Both the position numbers and the translations under genes were made by a program. Shown piece by piece: positions 49,833 through 58,725 of a stretch of 64,000 nucleotides of DNA (position 1 is the first letter of the stretch; each line of letters opens with the position of its first letter). Under the pieces are notes generated by a model. The model saw nothing but the letters and a program-made list of their open reading frames with translations. It had not been told where the DNA came from and searched no databases. Origin of the DNA: Streptomyces sp. GS7 (GTDB lineage Bacteria > Actinomycetota > Actinomycetes > Streptomycetales > Streptomycetaceae); NCBI RefSeq assembly GCF_009834125.1, contig NZ_CP047146.1, positions 744,001-808,000 on the forward strand, written 5' to 3'.

Positions 49833-49848
49833 TGTGACGAAGGTCACA
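49833..49848. promoter_or_regulatory. CRP-type palindrome upstream of the L,D-transpeptidase
   Basis: TGTGACGAAGGTCACA is a perfect inverted repeat and fits TGTGA-N6-TCACA exactly. It lies 71 bases before the ATG, in the only AT-richer part of the gap. Streptomyces Crp is known to bind similar sites near germination and cell-wall genes. Confidence 0.7.
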
Positions 49849-49849
49849 T

Positions 49850-50406
49850 TCTCGGGGGAGGGGTCGGCCGGCCGGCCCCGATAGCCAGGTTCGCAGTGGT
49901 GTGCCGTGTTCGTCCAGGCGGGGTGGGGCGGCGGGTTGGGTCACAGGGTGCTCGACAGGCGCAGCGGGCCGCCGACTTGGGGGATCCGCCGCCGCCGACC
50001 GGGGGTGCCGGAAGCGGGCGTCGCCCGCCGGCCCGGGCGCGCCCGGCGCGTCCGCCGGCGCACGGGACCGGCGGCCGCCGCCCACCGCCACGGCCGCCGC
50101 ATGGGCGGACGTTCGCGGTGTCGCGGTACGCGGCGGTGTCGTCGGGGGTGGACGGCGGCCCCCCGCGCCCGGGTGTCGTCACCGGTGCCCCGCGCCGGTG
50201 CGGCCGATGGTGTGCGGGTGCGCGGGGCGGGGGTCGCGGGGAGTGTGGGGACGCGGGGTACGGGGCAGACACGTGGTGTCGGGAATGAGAGGAAATGTCA
50301 TAGGAGATGTGTCACTTAGGGACGTAAGTCCCTAGATCCCTGTCGGAAGCCCTGAGGATTGGTGTCTACTGGCCTTGCCAGCGCCCACCCGTTCGGGAGG
50401 AACAGC
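49850..50406. other. Intergenic region before the small membrane protein gene
   Basis: These 550 very GC-rich bases have no frame of protein-like composition. The last 100 bases (around 50288-50340) turn AT-rich, with TCACTTAGGGACGTAAGTCCCT (GGGAC-n-GTCCC pair at 50316-50333), which may hold the promoter of the gene at 50407. Confidence 0.4.
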
Positions 50407-50679
50407 ATGCCCCCCTCCGTTTCGATTCTGCAGCAGATCGGCCTCGGCGTGCTCCTGGTCGTCGTGGTCCTGTGGACCGTCGGACTGGTCAGACTGACGC
50501 GGCGGGACGAGCACGAGGACGCGGCCGGGCGGCCGGCGCCCCGCCGCTCGCGGGACCTGCTCGGTTCGGTGCCCCGGCAGACCGGCCCCGGCGGGCCGGC
50601 CTCGGAGAGCGTCGAGCTGAGCGCCGCCGAGCGGGAGGCGTTCGAGGGGCTCGTACGGCAGCTCACCAGCCGCAGTTGA
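50407..50679 (+). CDS. Small single-pass membrane protein
   Basis: The product has 90 residues. ATG 50407 follows GGGAGGAACAGC. One helix (IGLGVLLVVVVLWTVGLVRL) is followed by a basic, then acidic cytoplasmic tail ending in SAAEREAFEGLVRQLTSRS. The function is not recognised. Confidence 0.65.
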   Translation: MPPSVSILQQIGLGVLLVVVVLWTVGLVRLTRRDEHEDAAGRPAPRRSRDLLGSVPRQTGPGGPASESVELSAAEREAFEGLVRQLTSRS

Positions 50680-50714
50680 GGCCCGCCCGGCGCGCCGGGC
50701 GGACCGGCCGCCGC

Positions 50715-51377
50715 TCAGCGCACCGGGCCCAGTTTCAGCAACGCCAGTGACGCCAGCATCTGGACGGACACCGCCGCCGCCGACTTGTGGGTCGGCAGGT
50801 GGTGCTGACCACGTATCAGCAGCACCGCGAGGAAGTAGCCGAACCCCCACGTCGTCCAGGTCGCGGCCTGGACGAAGGTGGAACTGGCCGGCAGCCAGGA
50901 CGCGATGCCCAGCCGCGGCAGGTCCGTCACCCAGAACAGCACGATGAACAGGCTCGCGGTCGGCGCGAAGCGGCCGTTGCCGCCCAGCGTCCGCGCTATG
51001 GCGTGGGTGACCGCCCCCAGGGCGAGGCTGGCCGTCAGCACGCCCGCCTCGGCCATGGCGGCCAGTTGGAGCGCCGCCGTGCGGTCGGCCGCCCACTGCG
51101 CCCGGAACGCGTCCACGGACACGATCCCGATACCGCCGCTGATCAGGCACAGCAGCGCCGCCGCACTCCATGCGCTGCGGTCCCGGGCCTCGTCGAAGAC
51201 GTCCACCGGCCGGTACCAGAGCCCGAATATCAGCCGGTGCCACCACAGTCGGCGGCGCCGTTCGGGCTCGCGCCGGGCGGGTGCCGGCTCGCGCGGCGGC
51301 GGCTGGACCAGCGTGGGCGGCGGGGGTTGGGGGCCCGGCTGTGACGGAGGAGGGGAGGGGGGCGGCGATGCGGACAT
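50715..51377 (-). CDS. Yip1-family membrane protein
   Basis: The product has 220 residues. The Pro-rich N-terminus (MSASPPPSPPPSQPG...) is followed by LWWHRLIFGLWYRPVDVFDE, the conserved entry of Yip1-domain proteins, and about five membrane helices. The start is ATG 51377. The molecular role in bacteria is unknown. Confidence 0.7.
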   Translation of the reverse strand: MSASPPPSPPPSQPGPQPPPPTLVQPPPREPAPARREPERRRRLWWHRLIFGLWYRPVDVFDEARDRSAWSAAALLCLISGGIGIVSVDAFRAQWAADRTAALQLAAMAEAGVLTASLALGAVTHAIARTLGGNGRFAPTASLFIVLFWVTDLPRLGIASWLPASSTFVQAATWTTWGFGYFLAVLLIRGQHHLPTHKSAAAVSVQMLASLALLKLGPVR

Positions 51378-51461
51378 ACGGCCGTTTCTACCACCGGCCA
51401 ATTCGGGGCGGCGCGGGGGCGTCGGGCGGGAGGCGGTGGCGGCGGATGAGACGCTCGGCCG

Positions 51462-52178
51462 GTGAGTCTTCAGACACCGGATCACGACGAGGCGCACGGC
51501 GCCGGGCTCGGCAGTCGGCTCAACTGGCTGCGGGCGGCGGTCCTCGGGGCCAACGACGGGGTGGTCTCGACGGCGGGACTGGTCGTCGGTGTCGCCGGGG
51601 CGACCGATGCGCGGGGCGCGTTGCTGACGGCGGGGCTCGCGGGGCTGCTCGCCGGGTCCCTGTCGATGGCGGCCGGCGAGTACGTGTCGGTCTCCACGCA
51701 GCGTGACTCGGAGAAGGCCGCGTTGGCGCTGGAGAAGCGGGAGCTGGCGGCGGAGCCGCAGGCCGAACTCGTCGAGCTGACCGAGCTGCTGGAGGGCAAG
51801 GGGCTCAACCGGCAGCTGGCCCGGGAGGTGGCCGAGCAGCTCACCGAGTACGACGCGCTGCGGGCGCACGCGGAGGTGGAGCTGGGCATCGACCCCGACC
51901 AGCTCACCAACCCCTGGCACGCGGCGGGGGCGAGCTTCCTGGCCTTCACGGTGGGGGCGTTGCTGCCGTTGCTGGCGATCGTGCTTCCTGGGGCCGGGCA
52001 GCGGCTGTGGATCACGGTGGTGGCGGTGCTCACGGCGCTGGCGCTGTGCGGGTGGAGCAGCGCCCGGCTGGGGGCGGCCCCCGTGGGGCGGGCGATCGGG
52101 CGCAATGTGGCGGGAGGTGCGCTGGCGATGGGCGTGACGTACGCGGCGGGGACGCTGCTGGGGGCGGTCGGGGTGTGA
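51462..52178 (+). CDS. VIT1/CCC1-family transporter
   Basis: The product has 238 residues from GTG 51462. WLRAAVLGANDGVVSTAGLV is the VIT1 signature. SMAAGEYVSVSTQRDSEKAA, an acidic helical loop, and three C-terminal helices follow. The family transports iron or manganese across membranes. The neighbours give no hint of the substrate. Confidence 0.85.
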   Translation: MSLQTPDHDEAHGAGLGSRLNWLRAAVLGANDGVVSTAGLVVGVAGATDARGALLTAGLAGLLAGSLSMAAGEYVSVSTQRDSEKAALALEKRELAAEPQAELVELTELLEGKGLNRQLAREVAEQLTEYDALRAHAEVELGIDPDQLTNPWHAAGASFLAFTVGALLPLLAIVLPGAGQRLWITVVAVLTALALCGWSSARLGAAPVGRAIGRNVAGGALAMGVTYAAGTLLGAVGV

Positions 52179-52229
52179 CGGCGGGACCCGGCCGGCGCCG
52201 CCGCCGGTGGGCGGGTCCCGGCCGCCGGG

Positions 52230-53363
52230 TCAGGTCCTGTAGAGGTCCGGGTACGACGGGAAGACGCCGCCGGGGCCGTCCACCGAGTCAGCGGCCAGTA
52301 CGGCGTTGACGACGGCCCGGGTGAGCACGTCGGCGCCGGCGCCGAGGACCTCGTCCAGCGCCAGGGCCTCCAGGTGCGGGCCGAACACCGGGTCGGCCGG
52401 GCCCTCCGCCGAGGTGAGCGGGCGGGCGGCGGTGGAGAGGGCGAAGACCGTGTCGCCGTCGGCGAGGAGGTGCACCGGGCGTATGGCGCGGGCCAGGCCG
52501 TCGTGGGCGCTGCCGGCGAGCTTGTGGGCCTGGGCGCGGGTGAGGGCGGCGTCGGTGGCGACCACGGCGAGGGTGGTGTTGAGGGGCGGGCGGACCGAGC
52601 CGGCGGAACGGGCCGCGGAGGCCGCTTCGGCGTCCGCCAGGCGGCGTTGGGCGGCGGCGTGGACGTCGAGGGCGGGGAGCGCGTCCCACGCCTCGTACAG
52701 GCGGCCGTAGAGCGCTCCGGTGCGGGGGTCGGCCACGGAGCCCGCGGCGTTGACCGCGGCCAGCGCGGCGACCGTGGCACCGGAGGGCAGGACCGCGCTC
52801 GCGGTGCCGACGCCGCCCTTGAGGCCGCCCGCGACGGCGCCCGTGCCGGCGCCGGTGTTGCCCTGGGCGACGGGGGATCCGGGGGCCGTACGGGCGGCGG
52901 CCTCGGCTGCCGCGCGGCCCAGGGCGGCGTCGGGGCGGGCCCGCCACGCGCCGCCGCGGCCCAGGTCGAAGAGGGCGGCGGCGGGGACGACGGGGACGAC
53001 CTGGGCGGGGTCCGGGCCGACGCGGAAGCCGCGGCCCCGGTCCTCCAGCCAGCCGGCGACACCCGACGCGGCGTCAAGTCCGAAGGCGGAGCCGCCGGTC
53101 AGGACGACGGCCTCGACGCGCTGGACGAGGTTGCGGGGGTCGAGGGCGTCGGTCTCCCGGGTGCCCGGACCGCCGCCGCGGACGTCGACTGCCGCGACGA
53201 CGCCGCCTTCCGGGGCGAGGACGACGGTGGTGCCGGTGAGCCAGCCGTCGCCGGTGCGCTGGGCGTGGCCGACCCGCAGGCCGTGGACGTCGGTCAGTGC
53301 GTCATGCGGTCCCCGGGGGTGCGGTGCGCCCCCGGCCCCCTGGTGCTGCCGGGCGTCGGTCAT
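52230..53363 (-). CDS. P1 (DmpA/S58) family peptidase
   Basis: The product has 377 residues. GNTGAGTGAVAGGLKGGVGT and PPLNTTLAVVATDA are the S58 landmarks; self-cleavage occurs before the Ser/Thr nucleophile in the latter region in family members. VLTGGSAFGLDAASGVAGWL is also typical. These enzymes are aminopeptidases or beta-peptidases. The start is ATG 53363. Confidence 0.85.
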   Translation of the reverse strand: MTDARQHQGAGGAPHPRGPHDALTDVHGLRVGHAQRTGDGWLTGTTVVLAPEGGVVAAVDVRGGGPGTRETDALDPRNLVQRVEAVVLTGGSAFGLDAASGVAGWLEDRGRGFRVGPDPAQVVPVVPAAALFDLGRGGAWRARPDAALGRAAAEAAARTAPGSPVAQGNTGAGTGAVAGGLKGGVGTASAVLPSGATVAALAAVNAAGSVADPRTGALYGRLYEAWDALPALDVHAAAQRRLADAEAASAARSAGSVRPPLNTTLAVVATDAALTRAQAHKLAGSAHDGLARAIRPVHLLADGDTVFALSTAARPLTSAEGPADPVFGPHLEALALDEVLGAGADVLTRAVVNAVLAADSVDGPGGVFPSYPDLYRT

Positions 53364-53390
53364 GGGGAATGCGTACCACGCGCCGCGCGG

Positions 53391-54203
53391 TCAGTGGCCG
53401 GCCGGGCCCATCACGACGACCGGGTGCAGCGCCGGGTCGAGGGTGCGCAGCAGTTGGCGCATCACCTCGGGCTTGAGGCTGACGCAGCCCTGGGTGGGGC
53501 CGTCGTGGTCGACGTGCAGCCAGACGCCGCCGCCCCGCGCGTCGCCCAGGGGCCGCCGGCCGTCGAGCGGGGAGGAGCCCGGGACGCGGTTGTAGTTGAT
53601 GGCGATGACGTAGTCGAAGGCGCCGGCCAGCGGCTCGCCCTCGACGCCGGTGCCGTGGGCGACGAAGCTGTCGTTGTGGTCGTAGGGGAGCTTGGTGCCC
53701 GCCGGGGCAGGGAGCCGGCCGCCGGCGTCGGTGAGGGTGTAGACGCCCTGGGGGGAGCGCAGATCGCCGTAGCGGTGGTCGTCGGTCCAGCCGTGCGCGG
53801 CGTTGTGCGCGGTCCAGACGGGGCTGGGCTCCCAGATGTCCGCGCCCTCTTCGCGGGTGTAGAGGACGACCCTGGAGTCGTAGGAGTCGGGGCTCTTGCC
53901 GGTGACGACCAGGACCTGGCGGGTGTCGGCCGGTATGCGCTTGCGGGTGGCGTCGCTCAGTTCCGGGATGGCGCGCAGGCCGCCGGCATCGGGGGCCGTG
54001 TGCCGGTCGGCGACGGTGTGCGGGCCGGCCACCGCCTGGAGCGCGCCGCTCTTCGCGTCCGGCCGGCTGTTGTGGTCGTCGCCCGAGGCCGGCCAGGCCC
54101 ACAGGGCGGTGCCGACGAGGGTGGAGACGGCAAGGCCGCTCACGGCCTTGCTGCGCCGGGACAGTCTCTTGCGCGCGCGGGACTGAGCGTGGCGGGCGGC
54201 CAT
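53391..54203 (-). CDS. Exported L,D-transpeptidase (YkuD) family protein
   Basis: The product has 270 residues. An N-terminal signal/anchor (about 20-42) starts after a very basic segment. The catalytic motif is VDHDGPTQGCVSLK (His and Cys of the YkuD fold), preceded by GVWLHV and YVIAINYNR. It contains no Ig-like domains, unlike the product of 48434-49762. It likely modifies peptidoglycan. GAGGAG lies upstream of ATG 54203. Confidence 0.85.
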   Translation of the reverse strand: MAARHAQSRARKRLSRRSKAVSGLAVSTLVGTALWAWPASGDDHNSRPDAKSGALQAVAGPHTVADRHTAPDAGGLRAIPELSDATRKRIPADTRQVLVVTGKSPDSYDSRVVLYTREEGADIWEPSPVWTAHNAAHGWTDDHRYGDLRSPQGVYTLTDAGGRLPAPAGTKLPYDHNDSFVAHGTGVEGEPLAGAFDYVIAINYNRVPGSSPLDGRRPLGDARGGGVWLHVDHDGPTQGCVSLKPEVMRQLLRTLDPALHPVVVMGPAGH

Positions 54204-54665
54204 GTCTGGCGTCTCCTCAGGTGCGGACGGGTGAACGGCCCGTGGGCCGTCCAAGGAGGGGATCCGCGGGCAGCCCAGGTATAAAAAGGGCAATCTGCAC
54301 CCTACCGCGTTCCCGTGGTGCCGCTTCCGCCGATCCAGGTGAACGGTAGAGGGCAGGAGGATGCCGTCGTGAACCGGCGGGGCCTTTGGTGGGGGAATGA
54401 GGGGATTGGGGAGTGGTGTTGCCCACAGGTGCCCGCGGGGGCGGTGTCGCGGCGCTCTCCGAAGATGGCCGGAATGTGTGCCAAGTGCCGCTATTGCGCG
54501 ACGAGTTGAGGATCGGCCGGGCGGCGGTGTCGCGTTCGTCACGTGCCGCGCCGGCGTCCCGCGGGGGCGGGTGCCGCGTACGGCCGTTCGGCACGCTAAA
54601 GGGGGACGGTGCGACGGGCCGGTGCCCCTCACGTCCGCGACCGGGATCGGCCGACCGGCGGCCGG
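54204..54665. other. Intergenic region between YkuD and ltrA-like genes
   Basis: It contains GGTATAAAAAGGGCAATC at about 54278. Read on the minus strand this gives TTGCCC and an AT-rich tract, a plausible promoter for the YkuD gene. The remainder has only short frames with unlikely composition. Confidence 0.45.
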
Positions 54666-55826
54666 CTACTCCTCCTCCAGGGCAGCGCCCTGTCGGGCCG
54701 TCAGGGTGACGCCCACCGCGACCGCGGCCGCCGCCACCCCACCCGCCGCCGGCACGGCCCCGTGTCCGGCGAACGTGCACGCCAGGACCAGCACGGCGGC
54801 CACCGGCAGCACCAGCTGCTGGGCCGGGCCGCGCTTCTGGTGCCGGGAGTGGATCAGCCACACCGTGGCCATGTACAGCGCGCCCGGCACGGTGACGCAG
54901 GCGGCCGCCGCGAACGCCGACAGGTGCGCCGTGCCGACCGACTCCTCCACCGCGACCTCGATGCCCGCGCCGATCGCCGCGGCCGAGCCGAACACCAGGT
55001 AGTGGCCGTAGCCCCAGAGGAACGCCTGGCGGCTGGAGCGCAGGTGGAGATGGATGGGGACCGCGAAGTAGATCCAGTACGCGGCGAAGACCAGCAGCAG
55101 GCCGCCGGCCGCGATCGGCAGCAGCACGCCCGGCTCCTCGTGCGCGTCCAGCGCCGACTGCACCGCCACGGTCGCCGCCGAGACCGTCTCGCCCAGCACG
55201 ATGATGGTGAACAGGCCGTAGCGCTCGGCGATGTGGTGCGGATGCCAGCTCGTCCGCCGGTCCCGTTCGGCCAGCGCCGGCACCGACAGCTCCAGCAGGC
55301 CCATCACCACGAACACCCAGGGGGCGTCGCCGGCGGGCAGGAACAGCAGGGCCAGCCAGCCGATCTGGCAGGCCGTCACGCCGGCCGCGTACCGCAGCGC
55401 GGTACGCCGTTCGGTCCCCCGCGCGCCGTGCGCGGCGCGCAGCCACTGGGTGACCATGGCCAGCCGCATCACCAGGTAGCCGAACCAGACGGCGTGGAAG
55501 TCGCCGGCCGTGAAGGCGCGTGGGATGCCCGCGGCGAGGACCAGCACACCGGCGATCTGGACCAGGGTCACCACCCGGTACAGCACGTCGTCGGTGTCGT
55601 ACGCCGACGAGAACCAGCTGAAGTTGACCCACGCCCACCAGACGGCGAAGAACAGCATCAGGTAGCCGACGATGCCGTGGCCGGGGTGCCCCTCGGCGAG
55701 GTCGTGCACCAGCCGGCGGCCCGCCTGGGCGATCGCCACGACGAAGCAGAGGTCGAAGAACAGCTCCAGCGGGGTGGCGGCGCGGTGCGCCTCGTCCCGG
55801 CTGCGCTCGCGCATCAGGACCGTCAC
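54666..55826 (-). CDS. LtrA-family (low temperature requirement A) membrane protein
   Basis: The product has 386 residues with about ten helices. ATPLELFFDLCFVVAIAQ near the N-terminus, WWAWVNFSWFSSAYDTDD and HIAERYGLFTIIVLGETV are the LtrA signatures. The start is at 55826, or at an in-frame ATG four codons later. The function of LtrA proteins is not settled. Confidence 0.85.
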   Translation of the reverse strand: MTVLMRERSRDEAHRAATPLELFFDLCFVVAIAQAGRRLVHDLAEGHPGHGIVGYLMLFFAVWWAWVNFSWFSSAYDTDDVLYRVVTLVQIAGVLVLAAGIPRAFTAGDFHAVWFGYLVMRLAMVTQWLRAAHGARGTERRTALRYAAGVTACQIGWLALLFLPAGDAPWVFVVMGLLELSVPALAERDRRTSWHPHHIAERYGLFTIIVLGETVSAATVAVQSALDAHEEPGVLLPIAAGGLLLVFAAYWIYFAVPIHLHLRSSRQAFLWGYGHYLVFGSAAAIGAGIEVAVEESVGTAHLSAFAAAACVTVPGALYMATVWLIHSRHQKRGPAQQLVLPVAAVLVLACTFAGHGAVPAAGGVAAAAVAVGVTLTARQGAALEEE

Positions 55827-56009
55827 GTCAGGCCAGTACCTCTCGTCGGCGCCTCCGGTGGGGTGGGATCAGTACAGCGCGGGCCGACGGGCGCGGCGGC
55901 GATACGGGGACGCGGCGTGTCGTGCGCGCGGGGTGCCGCGCGGGCCTGCCGCGCGGCACCCCGCGTCGCTCCAGGGCAGCCGCCGCATCCCCGCGTGGCG
56001 GCCGCCCCG

Positions 56010-57041
56010 CTACTCCGGGACCGCCTCCACGATCGACGGGAACGCCGGCGTCGGCAGCACCCGGGTCAGACGGAAGCCGCTGTCCGACAGCAGCGAGGCG
56101 AAGTCGTCGGCGTTGCGCTCCTTGCCGTCCAGGAGCGCCAGCACCGCGACGTCCAGCGTCTTGCCGAAGTGCGGGGCGTTGCCGGGCGGCAGCACGCAGT
56201 CGACGATCAGGAGGCGGCTGCCGGCGGCCGTCGCGGCGCGGCAGCTGCGCAGGATGCGGCGGCAGGCGCCGTCCGGCCAGTCGTGCAGGACGTGCTGGAG
56301 GACGTAGAGGTCGCCGCCCTCGGGGACCGCCGTGAAGAAGTCGCCCTCCCGGGTCTGCCAGCGGTCCTTGAGGTCGTCGCAGTCCAGCAGGTGGTGCGCC
56401 AGCGGCGGTGCCTGGTCGAACAGGACGCCGGTCAGCTGCGGATGGCGGCGCAGCACGGCCCGCAGCAGCCCGCCGCGGCCTCCGCCGACGTCGACGACGG
56501 TGCCGGTCTCGGGGAACGGGTACGCGGCGGCCACCGCCTCGTCCACCGGGGCGGCCAGCGCCGACATGCCGTCGTCGAACAGCTCCCGCTTGGCCGGATC
56601 CGACGCCAGATGCCTGAAGAGCGGCGCGCCGAAGACCCGCTCGAAGGCCGCGCCCCCGTCCCGTACCGCCTCGGGCAGCCCGGCCGAGGTGCGCAGGTAG
56701 AGGTCGTCGGTGGTGAGCAGCACGGCGGTGTGCAGGGAGTCGGGGACGTCGGTGCGCAGCGGTCTGGCGGCCGGCGTGAGCTGGTAGGCGCCCGAGGCGT
56801 CCTCGCGGAAGATGCCGCGGGCGGCGAGGTAGCGCAGCACGCGGCGCAGGTGCGGGGCGTGGGTGTCGGTGGCGGCGGCGAGCTGTTCGGGGGTGCGCGG
56901 GCCCGCGGCGAGGTGGTCGGCGATGCGGTACTGGGCGGCGGTGCGCAGCGCTGCGGAGAGGAGATGCCCCATGGCCTGGTCCATGAGGTGGGTCGCGATG
57001 TCGGCGGGTTCGCCCGCCGGCCGGGTCGGTGGAATGGCCAA
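56010..57041 (-). CDS. SAM-dependent O-methyltransferase (plant-COMT/antibiotic type)
   Basis: The product has 343 residues. TTG 57041 lies six bases after CCGGAGG, which decides the start. The winged-helix dimerisation domain is in the first 100 residues. The SAM motif is VVDVGGGRGGLLRAVL, and LQHVLHDWPDGACRRILRSC and LLIVDCVLPPG complete the fold of the polyketide-tailoring O-methyltransferases. No biosynthetic cluster surrounds it, so the acceptor is unknown. Confidence 0.85.
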   Translation of the reverse strand: MAIPPTRPAGEPADIATHLMDQAMGHLLSAALRTAAQYRIADHLAAGPRTPEQLAAATDTHAPHLRRVLRYLAARGIFREDASGAYQLTPAARPLRTDVPDSLHTAVLLTTDDLYLRTSAGLPEAVRDGGAAFERVFGAPLFRHLASDPAKRELFDDGMSALAAPVDEAVAAAYPFPETGTVVDVGGGRGGLLRAVLRRHPQLTGVLFDQAPPLAHHLLDCDDLKDRWQTREGDFFTAVPEGGDLYVLQHVLHDWPDGACRRILRSCRAATAAGSRLLIVDCVLPPGNAPHFGKTLDVAVLALLDGKERNADDFASLLSDSGFRLTRVLPTPAFPSIVEAVPE

Positions 57042-57264
57042 CGTCAGCCTCCGGTCGTCGGCTCGGTCATGCGGCGCTGCACGGTCGCAGGCGTGGTGAT
57101 CCACGGTTGCAGGCGGGGGCGGTGGTGTCACGGGGCGAGGGGTGGCAATCCGCCAACTCCGGTCGGCCGAGGGCGGATCCGGCGGGGCGCCCGCCGAGGC
57201 GCGGACGTGCCGCGGAGCGAGACGGGGGCTGACCGCGGCGGCGGCCCGTGGTCGAATGCCCGGT

Positions 57265-58536
57265 ATGAGCGACAGTGACAGCAGCGACAACAGTGGCCCG
57301 TCCTTTCCCGCCTCCGTCCTGGAACCGCTCGAAGCCCGCCTCGCGGACCTCGTGGCGCTCTACGAAGACCTCCACCGGCACCCGGAACTCGGGTTCCAGG
57401 AGACCCGTACGGCCGCGGAGGCCGCCCGCCGGCTGACCGCGTACGGCTACGACGTCACGACCGGCATCGGCGTCACCGGCGTCGCCGGCGTGCTGCGCAA
57501 CGGGCCGGGCCCGGTGGTCCTGCTGCGGGCCGACATGGACGCGCTGCCGGTGGCCGAGCAGTCCGGGCTGCCGTACGCCTCCACCGTCCCGGGCCGGATG
57601 CACGCCTGCGGGCACGACGTCCATGTGACCTGCCTGCTGGGCGCCGCGGATCTGCTCGCGGCGGGCCGCGACCGCTGGTCGGGCACCCTGGTGGTCGTCT
57701 TCCAGCCCGCCGAGGAGGTCGGCAGCGGCGCCCGCGCGATGCTGGACGACGGCCTCTACAGCAAGGAGCTGGTGCCCACGCCGGACGTGGTGCTGGCGCA
57801 GCATGTCGCCCCGTTCGCCGCGGGGCTGATCGCTTACTGCCCGGGGGCCTGCATGGCCGCGGCCGACAGCCTGGAGATCACCTTCCACGGCACCGGCGGC
57901 CACGGCTCGCGGCCGGAGACGACCGTCGACCCGATCCTCATGGCGGCGGCGTTCGTGCAGCGGGTGCAGTCGGTGGTGGCGCGGGAGATCGCGGCCAAGG
58001 AGCAGGCGGTGGTCACCGTCGGCTCGTTCCACGCCGGGGACACCGCCAACGTGATCCCCGACCGGGCCGTCGTACGGCTCAGCGTGCGCAGCTTCGACGA
58101 GGCGGTGCGGACCGCGGTGCTGGCCGCGATCGACCGGATCGCGCGCGCCGAGGCGGCGGCGTCCGGCGCCGGGCGGGAGCCGGAGACGGTGGTGCTGGAC
58201 TCCTTCCCGGTGACCGTCAACGACGCCGTCACGCTCCGGAAGGTCAACGAGGGCTTCGCCGAACTCTTCGGCGAGCAGCGGGTGTTCGCGTACGCGCCGG
58301 CGACCGGCAGCGAGGACGCGGGACTGCTGGCGACCGCCGCCGAGGCGCCGCTGTACTACTGGTGGCTGGGCGGCTGGAACCCGGAGGAGTTCCACACCGC
58401 GCTGGCGGCCGGGCGGCTCTCCCGGGACATCCCCTCCAACCACTCACCGCACTTCGTCCCGGTCGTGCAGCCCACGCTCACCATGGGCGTCCAGGCGCTG
58501 ACGGCCGCCGCGCTGAACCAACTGGAACGTCCCTAG
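57265..58536 (+). CDS. M20-family amidohydrolase
   Basis: The product has 423 residues. LLRADMDALPV and MHACGHDVHVTCLLGAA are the M20D metal motifs. The dimerisation domain contains GTGGHGSRPETTVDPI. The family hydrolyses N-acyl or indole-acetyl amino acid amides. No clear ribosome site precedes ATG 57265 (ATG 57256 is also in frame). It is followed by a long hairpin. Confidence 0.88.
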   Translation: MSDSDSSDNSGPSFPASVLEPLEARLADLVALYEDLHRHPELGFQETRTAAEAARRLTAYGYDVTTGIGVTGVAGVLRNGPGPVVLLRADMDALPVAEQSGLPYASTVPGRMHACGHDVHVTCLLGAADLLAAGRDRWSGTLVVVFQPAEEVGSGARAMLDDGLYSKELVPTPDVVLAQHVAPFAAGLIAYCPGACMAAADSLEITFHGTGGHGSRPETTVDPILMAAAFVQRVQSVVAREIAAKEQAVVTVGSFHAGDTANVIPDRAVVRLSVRSFDEAVRTAVLAAIDRIARAEAAASGAGREPETVVLDSFPVTVNDAVTLRKVNEGFAELFGEQRVFAYAPATGSEDAGLLATAAEAPLYYWWLGGWNPEEFHTALAAGRLSRDIPSNHSPHFVPVVQPTLTMGVQALTAAALNQLERP

Positions 58537-58577
58537 GGGGTCCTCCACGGGCCGGCGCGGGCCCGGTCCGCGGTGTC

Positions 58578-58634
58578 ACCGATGCCGGGGCGTCCCCCTT
58601 TGACCTTGTCCCTGGGGGAAGCCCCAGCATCGGT
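58578..58634. terminator. 21-bp hairpin after the M20 gene
   Basis: ACCGATGCCGGGGCG-TCCCCC pairs with the segment 58614-58634 with two mismatches around a 15-base loop. It belongs to the common Streptomyces CCCC/GGGG intergenic hairpins and separates the M20 gene from the MerR-PP2C gene. Confidence 0.7.
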
Positions 58635-58725
58635 GGCGCCGGGCGAGGAGCCCGGTACGAGGAACCACCAGGAACACGGCGGGTCCCCGCGAGCCACGGC
58701 GGCCGGGCCCGCGGACGGGGAGTGC

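Noticed and set aside
54609..57278. 889-codon plus-strand frame opposite ltrA and the methyltransferase
   Set aside because: It is rich in Arg, His, Gln and Gly without domains. The minus strand carries two recognisable families in the same interval.
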